A model generated the notes under the pieces. It did no database searches and had not been told where the DNA came from. It worked only from the letters and a program-made list of their open reading frames with translations. 16,582 nucleotides of DNA from a bacterium. Lineage in GTDB: Bacteria > JALSQH01. Below, piece by piece: positions 1-10,657 of the stretch; position 1 is the first letter of the stretch; every line of letters starts with the position of its first letter. The stretch lies in NCBI GenBank assembly GCA_026985515.1, contig JALSQH010000266.1, positions 1-16,582 of the forward strand. Reading direction: 5' to 3'. The translations under genes were made by a program, and so were the position numbers.

Positions 1-1
1 C

Positions 2-922
2 CCTCCTTCGATACCTGCTGTGATATATCAGAATCAGATCACAAATCAGGTTGATTATGTTTTGAAGAGGAGCGGAGGAAGTGTTGATAGCAATTTCCTT
101 TTGTGGGAATGTCAGGGTGGAGACAGGGCAGATTTTGTACCATGTGGAGGAAGTGAGTCCACCACAGATTTTTATTACAGGTTGCTTACGGGAACTCCCC
201 AGAGAATAAACATGCTACGATTAAGAGCAGTGGATAAAGCTGGAAACACAGGAGATTCTGCCATTGTTCAGATAATTTATGATTCAACTCCGCCCACAAG
301 ACCGCTTTTGGGTCATAGAGGAAGTAGAATCTTTGTTAATACTGATAGTTACCTTGTTGAAATAACCACACCTTCCAGTGATGTGAATTTTGATCTTTAC
401 CAGTACTGTGTTGAGGATGGAGATACTTCTTACTGCCCTGATTCAGATTTTGTCAATTCTTCTCAGTCTCTTGAGATACCCGTTCCTCTTGAACCTGATA
501 AGGTAGTGAGTGTGTTCATAAGGGGAAAGGATAAGGCGGGTAATGTGTCTCAATATGATAGAGTTGTCATAGAGCAGGATTCAGATCCACCATCGGCCCC
601 ACAGCTTCTGTTAAACGAGGTGTATGTAAATGCGATTTCTATACCTGTTTTCCTCTCAAGAGGGTCTGTTGATCCTTCTTTGGCTGATCCGGGAGAGGAT
701 AATTTTGATCACTATGAAGTTTATGGAGGATTAAACTGCAAAACAGGGGACGTTTATAACAACGATTCAATAGGAAGGAATGAAGGTCTCTGGGTATGCC
801 TTTTCAGAGAGGGAGGGATCCCCCTGCTGAAAAATGGAGAAGTGGATGTGGAGATATATGCTGTGGATAAAGCGGGAAACAGGAGTTATCCTGCTTTGTT
901 GAGAATATTTGCCAGAAATTCG
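2..922 (+). repeat. Three tandem Ig-like modules with DKAGN motifs
   Basis: Modules run from about 2-289, 290-586 and 587-922. Each opens with a Pro-Pro pair (codons at 2, 290 and 587) and carries DKAGN near its end (233-247, 530-544, 866-880), so the period is about 96-112 residues. Each module has two cysteines before DKAGN, spaced differently. The DNA around DKAGN is similar but not identical, so the copies are old. The pattern resembles bacterial Ig-like or fibronectin-like repeats of secreted proteins. Further copies probably lie upstream of the window. Confidence 0.75.
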
Positions 923-3900
923 GAACCTGTTTTTACTGATTCAAATTTATCGGATCTTATTACAATTGCTTCTCACGGAATTTTTTACAGGAAATACAGT
1001 GACAGCAAGGTCTTTTTTTACAATTTTGATGATGAGAAAATTTATTCAGATGATATTTACAGCAGGTTCGCAAATTGCTCTGAAGGTACTGATTACCTGT
1101 ATGTTGAGAGTCTGAAATCAATTACAAACTATGATGGTAATGAAATTTTGCTGGGGTCTGGAGGAGGTCTGTTGCCAAATTTTCTTCTTGCAGACAAGTT
1201 TGAAATGAGTGATAATAGCTGGAGTTCCTATTCATATCTCTTCCCTACAGAGGAAAGGATTGCAACACTTGCTACCAATCAGGGTGGGGTTGCCTGGGTG
1301 ACTACTGGAAAAGGTATAATTATGGCGCCATCGGTAACTTCTTCTACTTTCTATAATGTTGATAAGTGGAGATGCTATTTCAATTATTATCGTGTCACAT
1401 CTGAAACACAAATATATGGTTTTTATCAGCTGGTAAATCTCAGCAGGGAATCCACAGATGGTCTTTACGGAATGTATGGGAATGTTTATGGTGATAGTGC
1501 CTATGTGAGCCTTATACCTCTCAGCTGTCTGGGGACCGGTTACGGGGAAAATGGTTTTATGGAGAAAACATGGGTCATGGTTCCTGTTGATGCGAGAGTT
1601 CAGTTTGGTACGGTGTTTGTTGCTGGTATCTGTACTGATGGAAATAATAGATTATCCTGGAAAACTCTATCCAGAGATGATAACTTTCCTGGAGTTGTGA
1701 CAATGCCAGATATGGAATTGATCGGTTCTTCTGAATCATATAATCCTGCTATTACTGAGGACAATCATGAAATAGCGCATATTTCCGTTGATGATAGCAG
1801 GGCATACAGTCAGATTCTTCTCCTTCAGAAACATAAGGTTGCAGATTACATAAACCTTTACTACGCTCCTGAATCTATCAAGGATTTTACGCAATCAGAA
1901 AGATCTTATAATACCTATAAGACTCCTTTTACACCTGGCGAGGTAAGGGAGATCCTTGAGATTCCTGAAGTAATCAATGGTTACGAAAGATTATTTTTCG
2001 ACAGCGACTCCTACACCGGAACCGACAGGTTGAGAGGTATTGAAATTTCATTTAACAGTAGCTATAAGATTTCTGCTATACGTGCTTATCTGAAGTGCAG
2101 CGGCAATACTACAATACGGGGAGCCATCTATAAGGAGACATCTTCAGATACTTATTCCCGTATAGCATCCACCTCCACGGTAAATTCATTTACAAGTGAT
2201 TTTTTTGAGTATGTTCTTCGTTTTGACGAGCCTGTACATGTTGATAGTGATGCTCCTTATCTCATTGTGTTTCAGTGGCGGGGTGATAGTTGCGAATATT
2301 ATGCAGGGGGCAACAATCCTATTGAAAGGCCATATGGAGTTGTTGAGAGACGGGTAATGGTTAACAATGTTTCTGAAGTTCCGTTGACAATAAGTAGCAG
2401 CAGTATTCAAACTGGATATTTTTATGAAATAGGCTTTGACATCAGTGAGGGAGGCGACATAATCAAAGATCCCGGCCGCATTCTGGATCTTTCTGGAAGA
2501 TATCTTTTCCTTGCAACTTCCTTTGATTCATCAAATCCACTGACTTATTCAACCCTGAGAGTTATTGATCTGGGGGAAAATTTCCTTTATGACTCTTCCG
2601 ATAGGCAGTGCATAATCCAGAGCGGAGACGGGATTGAGTTCGGTATCCTTGATGCTACCGGAAAAAGTTTTACATATGTTTATACCACCAATGATGGAAC
2701 CATCAGACATGTCTTTTATGATTTTGGCAGTGATGGAATTCCCTGTACAGGCGATGATGAGAAGATTACCACAGATATTTCCCGATGGGTTGATTCGGAA
2801 AGGATATATCCCTCTCTTTCAATGATAGCTTCAATGGAACCCGATGTCGTCTCTCTGAGGACCGGGATTTACTGGTATGACCTGGCAAAGGTGAAGGATT
2901 ACGGTGATAACTGGTATGGAAATATTCAGCCTGAAAAAAAGAGTGAAAACGGATTTGCCGGGGATTCTTATCTTCTCGGGGATATACCTTTCGTACTCCA
3001 GGAAAATTATGGGAACGAAAATTATACTATTTACAGAGAAAATCCAGAAATTTTCTATCCATTTGGATCAACTTCTGTAGATAATGGTTTTAAGATATCG
3101 AGCAACGGCGATTATGTGGTGGTAACAGGTTTTGATTATTATAATAACCTTATTCAGGGCAGCACGCTATATGTTTTCGATAGAATCACAGGAAAATATA
3201 TTGGAGGAATAAAAAGCGAAGACTCCTTTTTTGTCTCTGTTCCTGCTGGTAATGAGGTTTTTATTAATGCAAATTTCACTAATTTTACTCAAGGACAACA
3301 AAAGTATCTCATGTATGATATTCACACAGGCAATCTTTTTGAACCTTCAAACATTTCTGGTGGGTACAAACTAAAGTGGGGCGATTACGAATTTTTAATC
3401 TCTAATTTCAATGTACCATCAGGTACAAGGTTTCTTTTCAGCAGTTATGAGAATGACAGGTATGTTGTTCACATTTATGACCTGGGGGATGATGGAATAC
3501 ATGTTGATGAAGGTTCTGGCGATGATAGAGAAGACTGGATCGATCCATTTCCTTTTGAAATGAGTGTTACAACTCCTGTTGGATTTTATCTTACAGATAC
3601 TTACTTCGCTGTTGAGGTAACAGAAGCGGACTTTGTACATGATGTTTTATATGGAAAATTGGGAAGTACCCAGATTAAAAGTATACACGATATTGATGTT
3701 TTCCTGGGTATTTCTGGTGAAGACATGTATTACATCGCTGATAGCTATTTGCACAGGAGAAATCTATCCTCTGATGATGATAGGATAATGAGAGTTGCTT
3801 ATATACATGACTTCTTTCCATACAATGTGGGCAGGAAAGGTGACTGGATATTTTTTGCATCTGACGACAATATCTTTGGAATAACTGCTATTAATCTTTT

Positions 3901-4057
3901 TTCTAATGAGGAAATTCCCATATTTGCAGGTAACAACCTTCCACCTTTTACGGGAAGTGTTTATCCTGGAAAATTTATTGAACCTGATGGTAATGGTTTT
4001 ATGTTCAGTCTACAGAATGGCAAAAGGATTCTCATGAGGTATGAGATTGGCAGATAG
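2..4057 (+). CDS. Very large probable surface/secreted protein, 5'-truncated: Ig-like DKAGN modules plus beta-propeller-like region
   Basis: The frame is open from base 2 and the protein evidently began upstream, because the first codons (Pro-Pro-Ser) match the Pro-Pro starts of the later modules. GTG at 20 is therefore probably an internal valine. Three modules of about 100 residues (2-922) each contain DKAGN and two cysteines. The rest is rich in Tyr, Asp, Gly, Ser and Asn with alternating hydrophobic strands, as in beta-propellers. A likely beta-sandwich interrupts it at about 1980-2400, and two Asp-rich loops lie at 2720-2758 and 3479-3526. There is no transmembrane segment, lipobox or recognisable C-terminal sorting signal in the visible part; it ends in YEIGR and TAG. 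The many cysteines and the extracellular-type repeats suggest export to an oxidising compartment. I do not recognise a named family. Adhesin, surface-layer-associated protein or sugar-binding protein are all possible. That it is a real gene is very secure; its function is not. Confidence 0.9.
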   Translation, partial: PPSIPAVIYQNQITNQVDYVLKRSGGSVDSNFLLWECQGGDRADFVPCGGSESTTDFYYRLLTGTPQRINMLRLRAVDKAGNTGDSAIVQIIYDSTPPTRPLLGHRGSRIFVNTDSYLVEITTPSSDVNFDLYQYCVEDGDTSYCPDSDFVNSSQSLEIPVPLEPDKVVSVFIRGKDKAGNVSQYDRVVIEQDSDPPSAPQLLLNEVYVNAISIPVFLSRGSVDPSLADPGEDNFDHYEVYGGLNCKTGDVYNNDSIGRNEGLWVCLFREGGIPLLKNGEVDVEIYAVDKAGNRSYPALLRIFARNSEPVFTDSNLSDLITIASHGIFYRKYSDSKVFFYNFDDEKIYSDDIYSRFANCSEGTDYLYVESLKSITNYDGNEILLGSGGGLLPNFLLADKFEMSDNSWSSYSYLFPTEERIATLATNQGGVAWVTTGKGIIMAPSVTSSTFYNVDKWRCYFNYYRVTSETQIYGFYQLVNLSRESTDGLYGMYGNVYGDSAYVSLIPLSCLGTGYGENGFMEKTWVMVPVDARVQFGTVFVAGICTDGNNRLSWKTLSRDDNFPGVVTMPDMELIGSSESYNPAITEDNHEIAHISVDDSRAYSQILLLQKHKVADYINLYYAPESIKDFTQSERSYNTYKTPFTPGEVREILEIPEVINGYERLFFDSDSYTGTDRLRGIEISFNSSYKISAIRAYLKCSGNTTIRGAIYKETSSDTYSRIASTSTVNSFTSDFFEYVLRFDEPVHVDSDAPYLIVFQWRGDSCEYYAGGNNPIERPYGVVERRVMVNNVSEVPLTISSSSIQTGYFYEIGFDISEGGDIIKDPGRILDLSGRYLFLATSFDSSNPLTYSTLRVIDLGENFLYDSSDRQCIIQSGDGIEFGILDATGKSFTYVYTTNDGTIRHVFYDFGSDGIPCTGDDEKITTDISRWVDSERIYPSLSMIASMEPDVVSLRTGIYWYDLAKVKDYGDNWYGNIQPEKKSENGFAGDSYLLGDIPFVLQENYGNENYTIYRENPEIFYPFGSTSVDNGFKISSNGDYVVVTGFDYYNNLIQGSTLYVFDRITGKYIGGIKSEDSFFVSVPAGNEVFINANFTNFTQGQQKYLMYDIHTGNLFEPSNISGGYKLKWGDYEFLISNFNVPSGTRFLFSSYENDRYVVHIYDLGDDGIHVDEGSGDDREDWIDPFPFEMSVTTPVGFYLTDTYFAVEVTEADFVHDVLYGKLGSTQIKSIHDIDVFLGISGEDMYYIADSYLHRRNLSSDDDRIMRVAYIHDFFPYNVGRKGDWIFFASDDNIFGITAINLFSNEEIPIFAGNNLPPFTGSVYPGKFIEPDGNGFMFSLQNGKRILMRYEIGR
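1980..2400 (+). other. Candidate beta-sandwich (choice-of-anchor/carbohydrate-binding-like) domain inside the large protein
   Basis: The segment from about Gly-Tyr-Glu-Arg (near 1980) to about 2400 reads as alternating hydrophobic strands. It contains a 'YKISAIRAYLKC' strand, then a 'RGAIYKE' strand, a serine/threonine-rich stretch, a 'FDEPVHV' strand and a 'PYLIVFQW' strand. This order (kinetic strand, 'xIY' strand, 'F..PV.v', 'Y.ivf') is typical of small extracellular sandwich domains found next to anchors and sugar-binding proteins. Two cysteines (in YLKC and in DSCEYY) could form a disulfide. The assignment is from pattern only and the boundaries are approximate. Confidence 0.4.
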
Positions 4058-4085
4058 TTGACGCGAGAGCTCCATATGGTATTAT
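4058..4085 (+). promoter_or_regulatory. Candidate sigma-70 promoter for the lipid kinase gene
   Basis: TTGACG at 4058-4063 directly follows the stop codon of the upstream gene. TATTAT lies at 4080-4085, giving a 16-base spacer. A start point about seven bases beyond the -10 box falls at the ATG (4092), and no GGAG-like site precedes that ATG. The spacer contains the palindrome CCATATGG (4072-4079). The match is good for both boxes but rests on consensus only. Confidence 0.45.
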
Positions 4086-4091
4086 TAAAGT

Positions 4092-4985
4092 ATGAAAAAT
4101 CCAGTGATCGTAAATGGGAATGCGAAAGGGATACGAAAGAGATATGCCAGTATATTAAAGGAGCTGAAAGAAGATTTTGATTTTGAATTCATACTCACAT
4201 CTTCCCTTGATGAACTTAACAGTGTTAGCAGGCAACTGAGTGAGCAAAAACCTGAACTTATCGGAATCTGGGGTGGAGATGGGACACTTTTTCACACCCT
4301 TAATGCCATTTTAAAATATTTTTCCGAACCACCCATCTTTTTTTATCTTCCAGGAGGAACCTTCAATACAGTTGGAAGAAATCTTGGATATTCAGGCTCA
4401 CCTCTCAGGATATTGAAACATCTTGGAGGTAATAAATTTGATGTGCCCACTCTCAGGATTAAAACGAGGGATAAAGAATACACCGGTTTTATTTTCACCA
4501 GCGGTCTTCCATACAAATCAATGGAACAGTACTACTGCTGTGGAGAGCCCAATCTTTTCACAGGAATCAAAGTTGCCCTGTGGCCCCTGGTGTCATTTCT
4601 CTTTCCCTTTCTTGTGAAGAATAATAATTATTTTGATGCACCTGTTATGAAAGTTGAGATAGACGGTAAATTCCTCTGGGAGGGTCCCACATTAACTGTA
4701 ACGGTTTCAACTGTACCCAACCTTGGGCTCTGGATTGCTCCTTTTTCTGAAGAGGGAGAAGGTTTTTATACCCTTGCCAGCTCTGTACCGGTGAAAGTTA
4801 TTATGAAAGATTTCTTCAAGGTACTTCGCGGACGTTTCAGTCACCCTCTACACTATAACAGAAGGAGCAAAGAGGTAAAAATTACTCTTTCTTACGGATT
4901 TCTTATCGATGGGGAGATGTTCCCCCTGAAGGATATGGAAGAAATAATCATAGTTGAGGGCCCCGTATTAAAATTTGCACGATAA
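4092..4985 (+). CDS. Diacylglycerol kinase family lipid kinase (YegS/DagK/LCB5-like)
   Basis: This 297-residue protein belongs to the DAGK catalytic-domain family, which phosphorylates diacylglycerol, sphingoid bases or related lipid alcohols with ATP at the inner face of the membrane. The start has the family's 'PVIVNGNAKG' strand and loop, which supports the ATG at 4092. The nucleotide-binding GGDGT signature lies at about residues 60-65, followed by 'LPGGTFNT', matching the usual P-x-GTxN element. Near the C-terminus 'IDGEMFP' matches the conserved DGE segment. The length is typical. It sits alone between two promoters, 34 bases after the large surface protein gene and 81 bases before the acyl-CoA dehydrogenase gene. 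The lipid substrate cannot be deduced. No Shine-Dalgarno site is visible, so it may be read from a leaderless transcript. Confidence 0.88.
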   Translation: MKNPVIVNGNAKGIRKRYASILKELKEDFDFEFILTSSLDELNSVSRQLSEQKPELIGIWGGDGTLFHTLNAILKYFSEPPIFFYLPGGTFNTVGRNLGYSGSPLRILKHLGGNKFDVPTLRIKTRDKEYTGFIFTSGLPYKSMEQYYCCGEPNLFTGIKVALWPLVSFLFPFLVKNNNYFDAPVMKVEIDGKFLWEGPTLTVTVSTVPNLGLWIAPFSEEGEGFYTLASSVPVKVIMKDFFKVLRGRFSHPLHYNRRSKEVKITLSYGFLIDGEMFPLKDMEEIIIVEGPVLKFAR

Positions 4986-5008
4986 ATGTTGTTTGTCCGG
5001 GCTTTTAT

Positions 5009-5037
5009 TTGAAAATCCCTCACTTTATGTATAAAAT
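5009..5037 (+). promoter_or_regulatory. Sigma-70-type promoter at the head of the long operon
   Basis: TTGAAA (5009-5014) and TAAAAT (5032-5037) are separated by 17 bases. An overlapping TATAAA starts at 5030. Transcription would begin near 5044 and leave a leader of about 23 bases carrying the strong ribosome binding site. This is the best promoter match seen upstream of the gene cluster. The 81-base gap shows no terminator hairpin and no riboswitch-sized leader. Confidence 0.55.
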
Positions 5038-5053
5038 TAAAGAAACCAGAAGG

Positions 5054-5060
5054 AAAGGAG
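5054..5060 (+). promoter_or_regulatory. Strong ribosome binding site for the acyl-CoA dehydrogenase gene
   Basis: AAAGGAG ends six bases before the ATG at 5067. It is the most complete Shine-Dalgarno site in the window and fixes that start. Confidence 0.8.
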
Positions 5061-5066
5061 TGTGAG

Positions 5067-6221
5067 ATGCAGTTTGAATTAACAGAAGAGCAGAAGATGG
5101 TTCAGCAGTTAGCAGCAGAATTTGCCCAGAAGGAACTGCCGTATGAAAAAGTGAGGGAATGGGATGCCAACAAAGTCTTTCCTGAAGAGGTTGTAAAGAA
5201 GCTGGGAGAACTTGGATTTATGGGAGTTGCCATTCCACCTGAGTATGGTGGAGCCGGATTCGACACCATTTCCTATGTCCTTGCAATGATTGAGATCGCA
5301 AAATATGATCCGGGTACAGCTGTAATTATGTCTGTCAATAATTCTCTTGTTTGTGATCCATTAAACAAGTTTGGAACTGAGGAGCAGAAGAAAAAATATC
5401 TAACCCCCCTTGCCAGCGGGAAAATACTTGGATGTTTTGCCCTCTCTGAACCTGAGGCTGGCTCAGATGCGGCGGAGCAGAGAACCACTGCTGTGAAGGA
5501 TGGAAATTACTATGTTCTCAATGGCGTAAAGAACTTTATAACCAACGGTCCCCAGGCTGATGTGGCAATAGTTTTTGCCATGACAGATAAGTCCAAGAGG
5601 CATCATGGAATAAGCGCTTTCATCGTTGAAGCGGATACACCCGGTTTCAAAATTACTCATGTTGAGGATAAAATGGGAATAAGAACCTCAGGCACTGCAG
5701 AAATCACCCTTGAAGATGTGAGAGTGCCTGCTGAAAATATGCTCGGAAAAGAGGGGGAAGGATTCAAAGTTGCCATGGTAACCCTTGACGGAGGAAGGAT
5801 CGGTATTGCTGCTCAGGCTGTGGGGATTGCAGAGGGGGCTTTTGAAGAGGCAATAAAATTTGCTCAGGAAAGGGTTGCCTTTGGTCAGAATATCATAAAC
5901 TTTCAGGCTATCCAGTGGATGCTTGCAGATATGCATGCAAGAATTGAAGCAGCCAAATTGCTTACCTTGAAGGCTGCGTATCTAAAAGATAAAGGTGTAA
6001 GGCACACGAAGGAATCTGCTGTTGCAAAAATGTACGCATCTGAAACTGCTGTCTGGGTGACAAACAGGGCTGTTCAGATCCATGGTGGCTATGGTTACAT
6101 TAAAGATTACAAGGTTGAGCAACTGTACAGAGATGCTAAAATTACGGAGATTTATGAAGGAACAAATGAGATACAGAGGCTTGTCATTGCAAATCAACTC
6201 AGGAAGGAATACCAGATATAA
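5067..6221 (+). CDS. Acyl-CoA dehydrogenase (short/medium-chain, butyryl-CoA dehydrogenase type)
   Basis: This 384-residue FAD enzyme oxidises acyl-CoA to trans-2-enoyl-CoA in the cytoplasm, passing electrons to electron-transfer flavoprotein. The N-terminal helical domain (about 5-115) begins 'FELTEEQKMV'. The first family signature 'ALSEPEAGSD' is at 125-134 and starts the middle beta domain. The C-terminal helical domain holds the second signature, from 'QIHGGYGY' (337-344) to 'LYRDAKITEIYEGT' (353-366). Glu364 in 'YEGT' is the catalytic base in the position used by short- and medium-chain enzymes, unlike the isovaleryl-CoA or long-chain types. The length is normal. It heads the operon with its own promoter and ribosome site, and its TAA shares one base with the next ATG. 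No etfAB or other beta-oxidation gene is present here, so the exact substrate stays open. Confidence 0.96.
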   Translation: MQFELTEEQKMVQQLAAEFAQKELPYEKVREWDANKVFPEEVVKKLGELGFMGVAIPPEYGGAGFDTISYVLAMIEIAKYDPGTAVIMSVNNSLVCDPLNKFGTEEQKKKYLTPLASGKILGCFALSEPEAGSDAAEQRTTAVKDGNYYVLNGVKNFITNGPQADVAIVFAMTDKSKRHHGISAFIVEADTPGFKITHVEDKMGIRTSGTAEITLEDVRVPAENMLGKEGEGFKVAMVTLDGGRIGIAAQAVGIAEGAFEEAIKFAQERVAFGQNIINFQAIQWMLADMHARIEAAKLLTLKAAYLKDKGVRHTKESAVAKMYASETAVWVTNRAVQIHGGYGYIKDYKVEQLYRDAKITEIYEGTNEIQRLVIANQLRKEYQI

Positions 6222-6711
6222 TGGCTAAAATAGCCTATGTTAAAAAGTGTCCATTGTTTAAAGATCTTACCGACAAAGAGCTTGCGGTTCTTGCAAAATT
6301 GATGGAAGAGAGAAGCTACAATGTGAACTCCTTTATTTTTGAAGAGGGTATGCAGGTTTCCGCTTTCTATCTTATAAAGAAAGGGAGAATAAAGCTTTCA
6401 AGAAAGATAAATCCGGGGGTGGAGAACCACCCCCTTCTTCTTCTCGGGCCGGGGCAGTTTTTTGGCGAACTATCACTGATTTACGCAATGCCCAAAATTT
6501 ACACTGCCAAGGCACTGGAAAATGTAGAGCTTCTGGTTCTGACGAGGGAAAAATTCCAGTTTTTATCTGAGAAAGTTCCATCACTTGCTTTGAAGATTAT
6601 CAAACAACTTCTCATCAATACCCTTATGCGCTGGGAATTAATAACCAAGAATTTCGCAGATGATATGATAACCTGTCTTGTTGAAAAAGCACTTTCCGGG
6701 AATGAACCTGA

Positions 6712-6715
<4 letters not shown>
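6221..6715 (+). CDS. Stand-alone cyclic-nucleotide-binding-fold protein (CRP-like N-domain, no HTH)
   Basis: The 164 residues cover one cNMP-binding domain (about 10-115). They start with the usual 'PLFKDLTDKELAVL' helix, then beta strands with 'FIFEEGM', 'FYLIKKGRIKLS' and 'LGPGQFFGELSLI'. After the domain comes a helix (about 118-145) and a short tail, with no room for the DNA-binding helix-turn-helix of CRP/FNR regulators (about 220 residues). In the phosphate-binding cassette G82-E83-L84 are kept, but the arginine expected before Thr-Ala appears to be Tyr94, so binding of cAMP or cGMP is doubtful. The start shares one base with the upstream stop, and the stop overlaps the next ATG by four bases (ATGA), which implies coupled translation. 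It may be a sensor or partner protein. Which ligand or partner it has cannot be told. Confidence 0.85.
6415..6434 (+). repeat. Perfect GC-rich inverted repeat inside the cNMP-fold gene
   Basis: GGGGGTGG (6415-6422), loop AGAA and CCACCCCC (6427-6434) form an eight-pair stem in which seven pairs are G-C. It is followed by a pyrimidine run TTCTTCTTCTC (6435-6445). The RNA would form a very stable tetraloop hairpin. It looks like a terminator stem, but the tail is not a true U tract and it lies within codons for Asn-Pro-Gly-Val-Glu-Asn-His-Pro. The structure is certain as sequence; any role in attenuation, pausing or mRNA stability is a guess. Confidence 0.6.
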
Positions 6716-9103
<2,388 letters not shown>

Positions 9104-9106
9104 TAA

Positions 9107-10654
9107 ATGAAATTTGACAGAATACTGATTCTTGATTTTGGTTCACAGTACACACAGCTTATTGCCAGGAGAATCAGGGAACTTGGAGTTTACAGCGAAA
9201 TACAGCCATTTAATTTCCCGGTTGAAAAAATAAAAGAATTCGGTCCCAGGGGGATAATCCTTTCAGGTGGTCCCTCCAGTGTCCTCGATGAGGGGGCACC
9301 TGTTGTGGATAGATCTATTTTTGATCTGGGAATACCTGTGCTCGGCATCTGTTACGGGATGCAGTTAATAACCAGACTTCTTGGCGGCGAGGTGGAGTAT
9401 TCACCTGCAAGGGAGTATGGAAAGTCTGAAATGATAATACTAAGCAATGAGGATCTCTTCTCTGGCTTCTCTTTGAATGAAAGGATAACAGTCTGGATGA
9501 GCCACAGTGACAGAATAAAATCGGTTCCTGAGGGTTTTGAAGTAATTGCAAAAAGTGAAAATTCTCCAGTGGCCGCATTTCGCCACAGAGAAAGAAAGAT
9601 ATTTGGAGTTCAGTTTCATCCTGAGGTGGTTCATACACCCCGTGGAAAGGAGATCCTATCCAATTTTGTTTTTAAAATCTGTGGAGCAGAAGCCAACTGG
9701 AATATGAGTTCATTTATTGAGGAAGAGAGTAAGAGAATAAGAGAAACGGTGGGGAAGAGCAACGTTATTCTTGCTCTCAGTGGAGGAGTCGATTCTTCAG
9801 TTGTCGCTGCACTTTTAAACAGGAGTATAGGTTCTCAACTTTACGCAGTTTTTGTGAATAATGGGCTTTTGAGAAAGGGAGAACCGGAACAGGTGATTGA
9901 AACTTTCGAAAACAGGATGAAGCTGAAGAACTTCATATATGTTGATGCCTCTGAAGAGTTTCTTGATGCACTCAGGGGAGTAGTTGACCCGGAGGAAAAG
10001 AGAAAAATAATAGGAAGAAAGTTCATTGAAGTTTTTGAGAGAGAGGCAAAAAAGATTGAAAATGTTGAATTTCTTGCACAGGGCACACTTTATCCCGATG
10101 TCATAGAGAGTGTTAGTTTTAAGGGTCCATCAGCAAAGATAAAATCGCACCACAATGTGGGTGGATTGCCGGAGAAGATGAATTTAAAACTTATTGAGCC
10201 ACTCAGGGAATTGTTTAAGGATGAGGTAAGAAAACTTGGTCTTGAACTTGGTCTTCCCGAAGAAATTATATACAGACACCCCTTTCCCGGTCCGGGTCTT
10301 GCTATCAGAATAATTGGTGAAGTGACAGAGGAGGACCTTAATATACTCAGGGAAGCTGATGACATTGTCACGGAGGAAATTAAGGCTGCCGGTTTGTACC
10401 GTAAGGTCTGGCAGGCTTTTGCAGTTTTACTTCCAGTCAGAAGTGTGGGAGTTATGGGAGATGAAAGAACATATGAAAGGGTTGCTGCTATAAGAGTTGT
10501 GGAAAGTAAAGATGGAATGACTGCAGACTGGAGCAAATTGTCATATGATCTCCTTGAGAGGATTTCAAACAGAATAGTTAACACAGTGAAGGGAATTAAT
10601 CGGGTTGTTTATGATATCACTTCCAAACCACCATCAACAATTGAATGGGAATAG
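9107..10654 (+). CDS. guaA: GMP synthase (glutamine-hydrolysing)
   Basis: GuaA aminates XMP to GMP using ATP and glutamine, acting right after GuaB. The N-terminal class I glutamine amidotransferase domain (about 5-190) has the triad Cys82 in 'GICYGMQ', and His171 and Glu173 in 'QFHPEVV'. The ATP-pyrophosphatase domain carries the PP loop 'SGGVDSS' at 225-231. The C-terminal XMP-binding and dimerisation domain includes '[11 protein letters not shown]', '[11 protein letters not shown]' and ends in the classical 'KPPSTIEWE'. At 515 residues it is complete. GGAG at 9097-9100 within the end of guaB serves as ribosome site. It is three bases from guaB and three from dnaE. Confidence 0.98.
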   Translation: MKFDRILILDFGSQYTQLIARRIRELGVYSEIQPFNFPVEKIKEFGPRGIILSGGPSSVLDEGAPVVDRSIFDLGIPVLGICYGMQLITRLLGGEVEYSPAREYGKSEMIILSNEDLFSGFSLNERITVWMSHSDRIKSVPEGFEVIAKSENSPVAAFRHRERKIFGVQFHPEVVHTPRGKEILSNFVFKICGAEANWNMSSFIEEESKRIRETVGKSNVILALSGGVDSSVVAALLNRSIGSQLYAVFVNNGLLRKGEPEQVIETFENRMKLKNFIYVDASEEFLDALRGVVDPEEKRKIIGRKFIEVFEREAKKIENVEFLAQGTLYPDVIESVSFKGPSAKIKSHHNVGGLPEKMNLKLIEPLRELFKDEVRKLGLELGLPEEIIYRHPFPGPGLAIRIIGEVTEEDLNILREADDIVTEEIKAAGLYRKVWQAFAVLLPVRSVGVMGDERTYERVAAIRVVESKDGMTADWSKLSYDLLERISNRIVNTVKGINRVVYDITSKPPSTIEWE

Positions 10655-10657
10655 AGG

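Noticed and set aside
20-22. GTG as the real start of the large surface protein.
   Set aside because: The frame is open upstream and the preceding Pro-Pro-Ser matches the module start pattern; no ribosome site is visible in the few bases before it.
4072-4079. Perfect palindrome CCATATGG between the -35 and -10 boxes of the lipid kinase promoter as a separate operator.
   Set aside because: Eight bases is short and can occur by chance; there is no second copy nearby. It is mentioned only as part of the promoter observation.
4986-5008. Terminator for the lipid kinase gene in the gap before the operon promoter.
   Set aside because: No inverted repeat of useful length is present there.
6415-6445. 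The hairpin in the cNMP-fold gene as a true intrinsic terminator.
   Set aside because: The tail is a mixed T/C run rather than a U tract, and the frame continues through it into tightly coupled essential genes.
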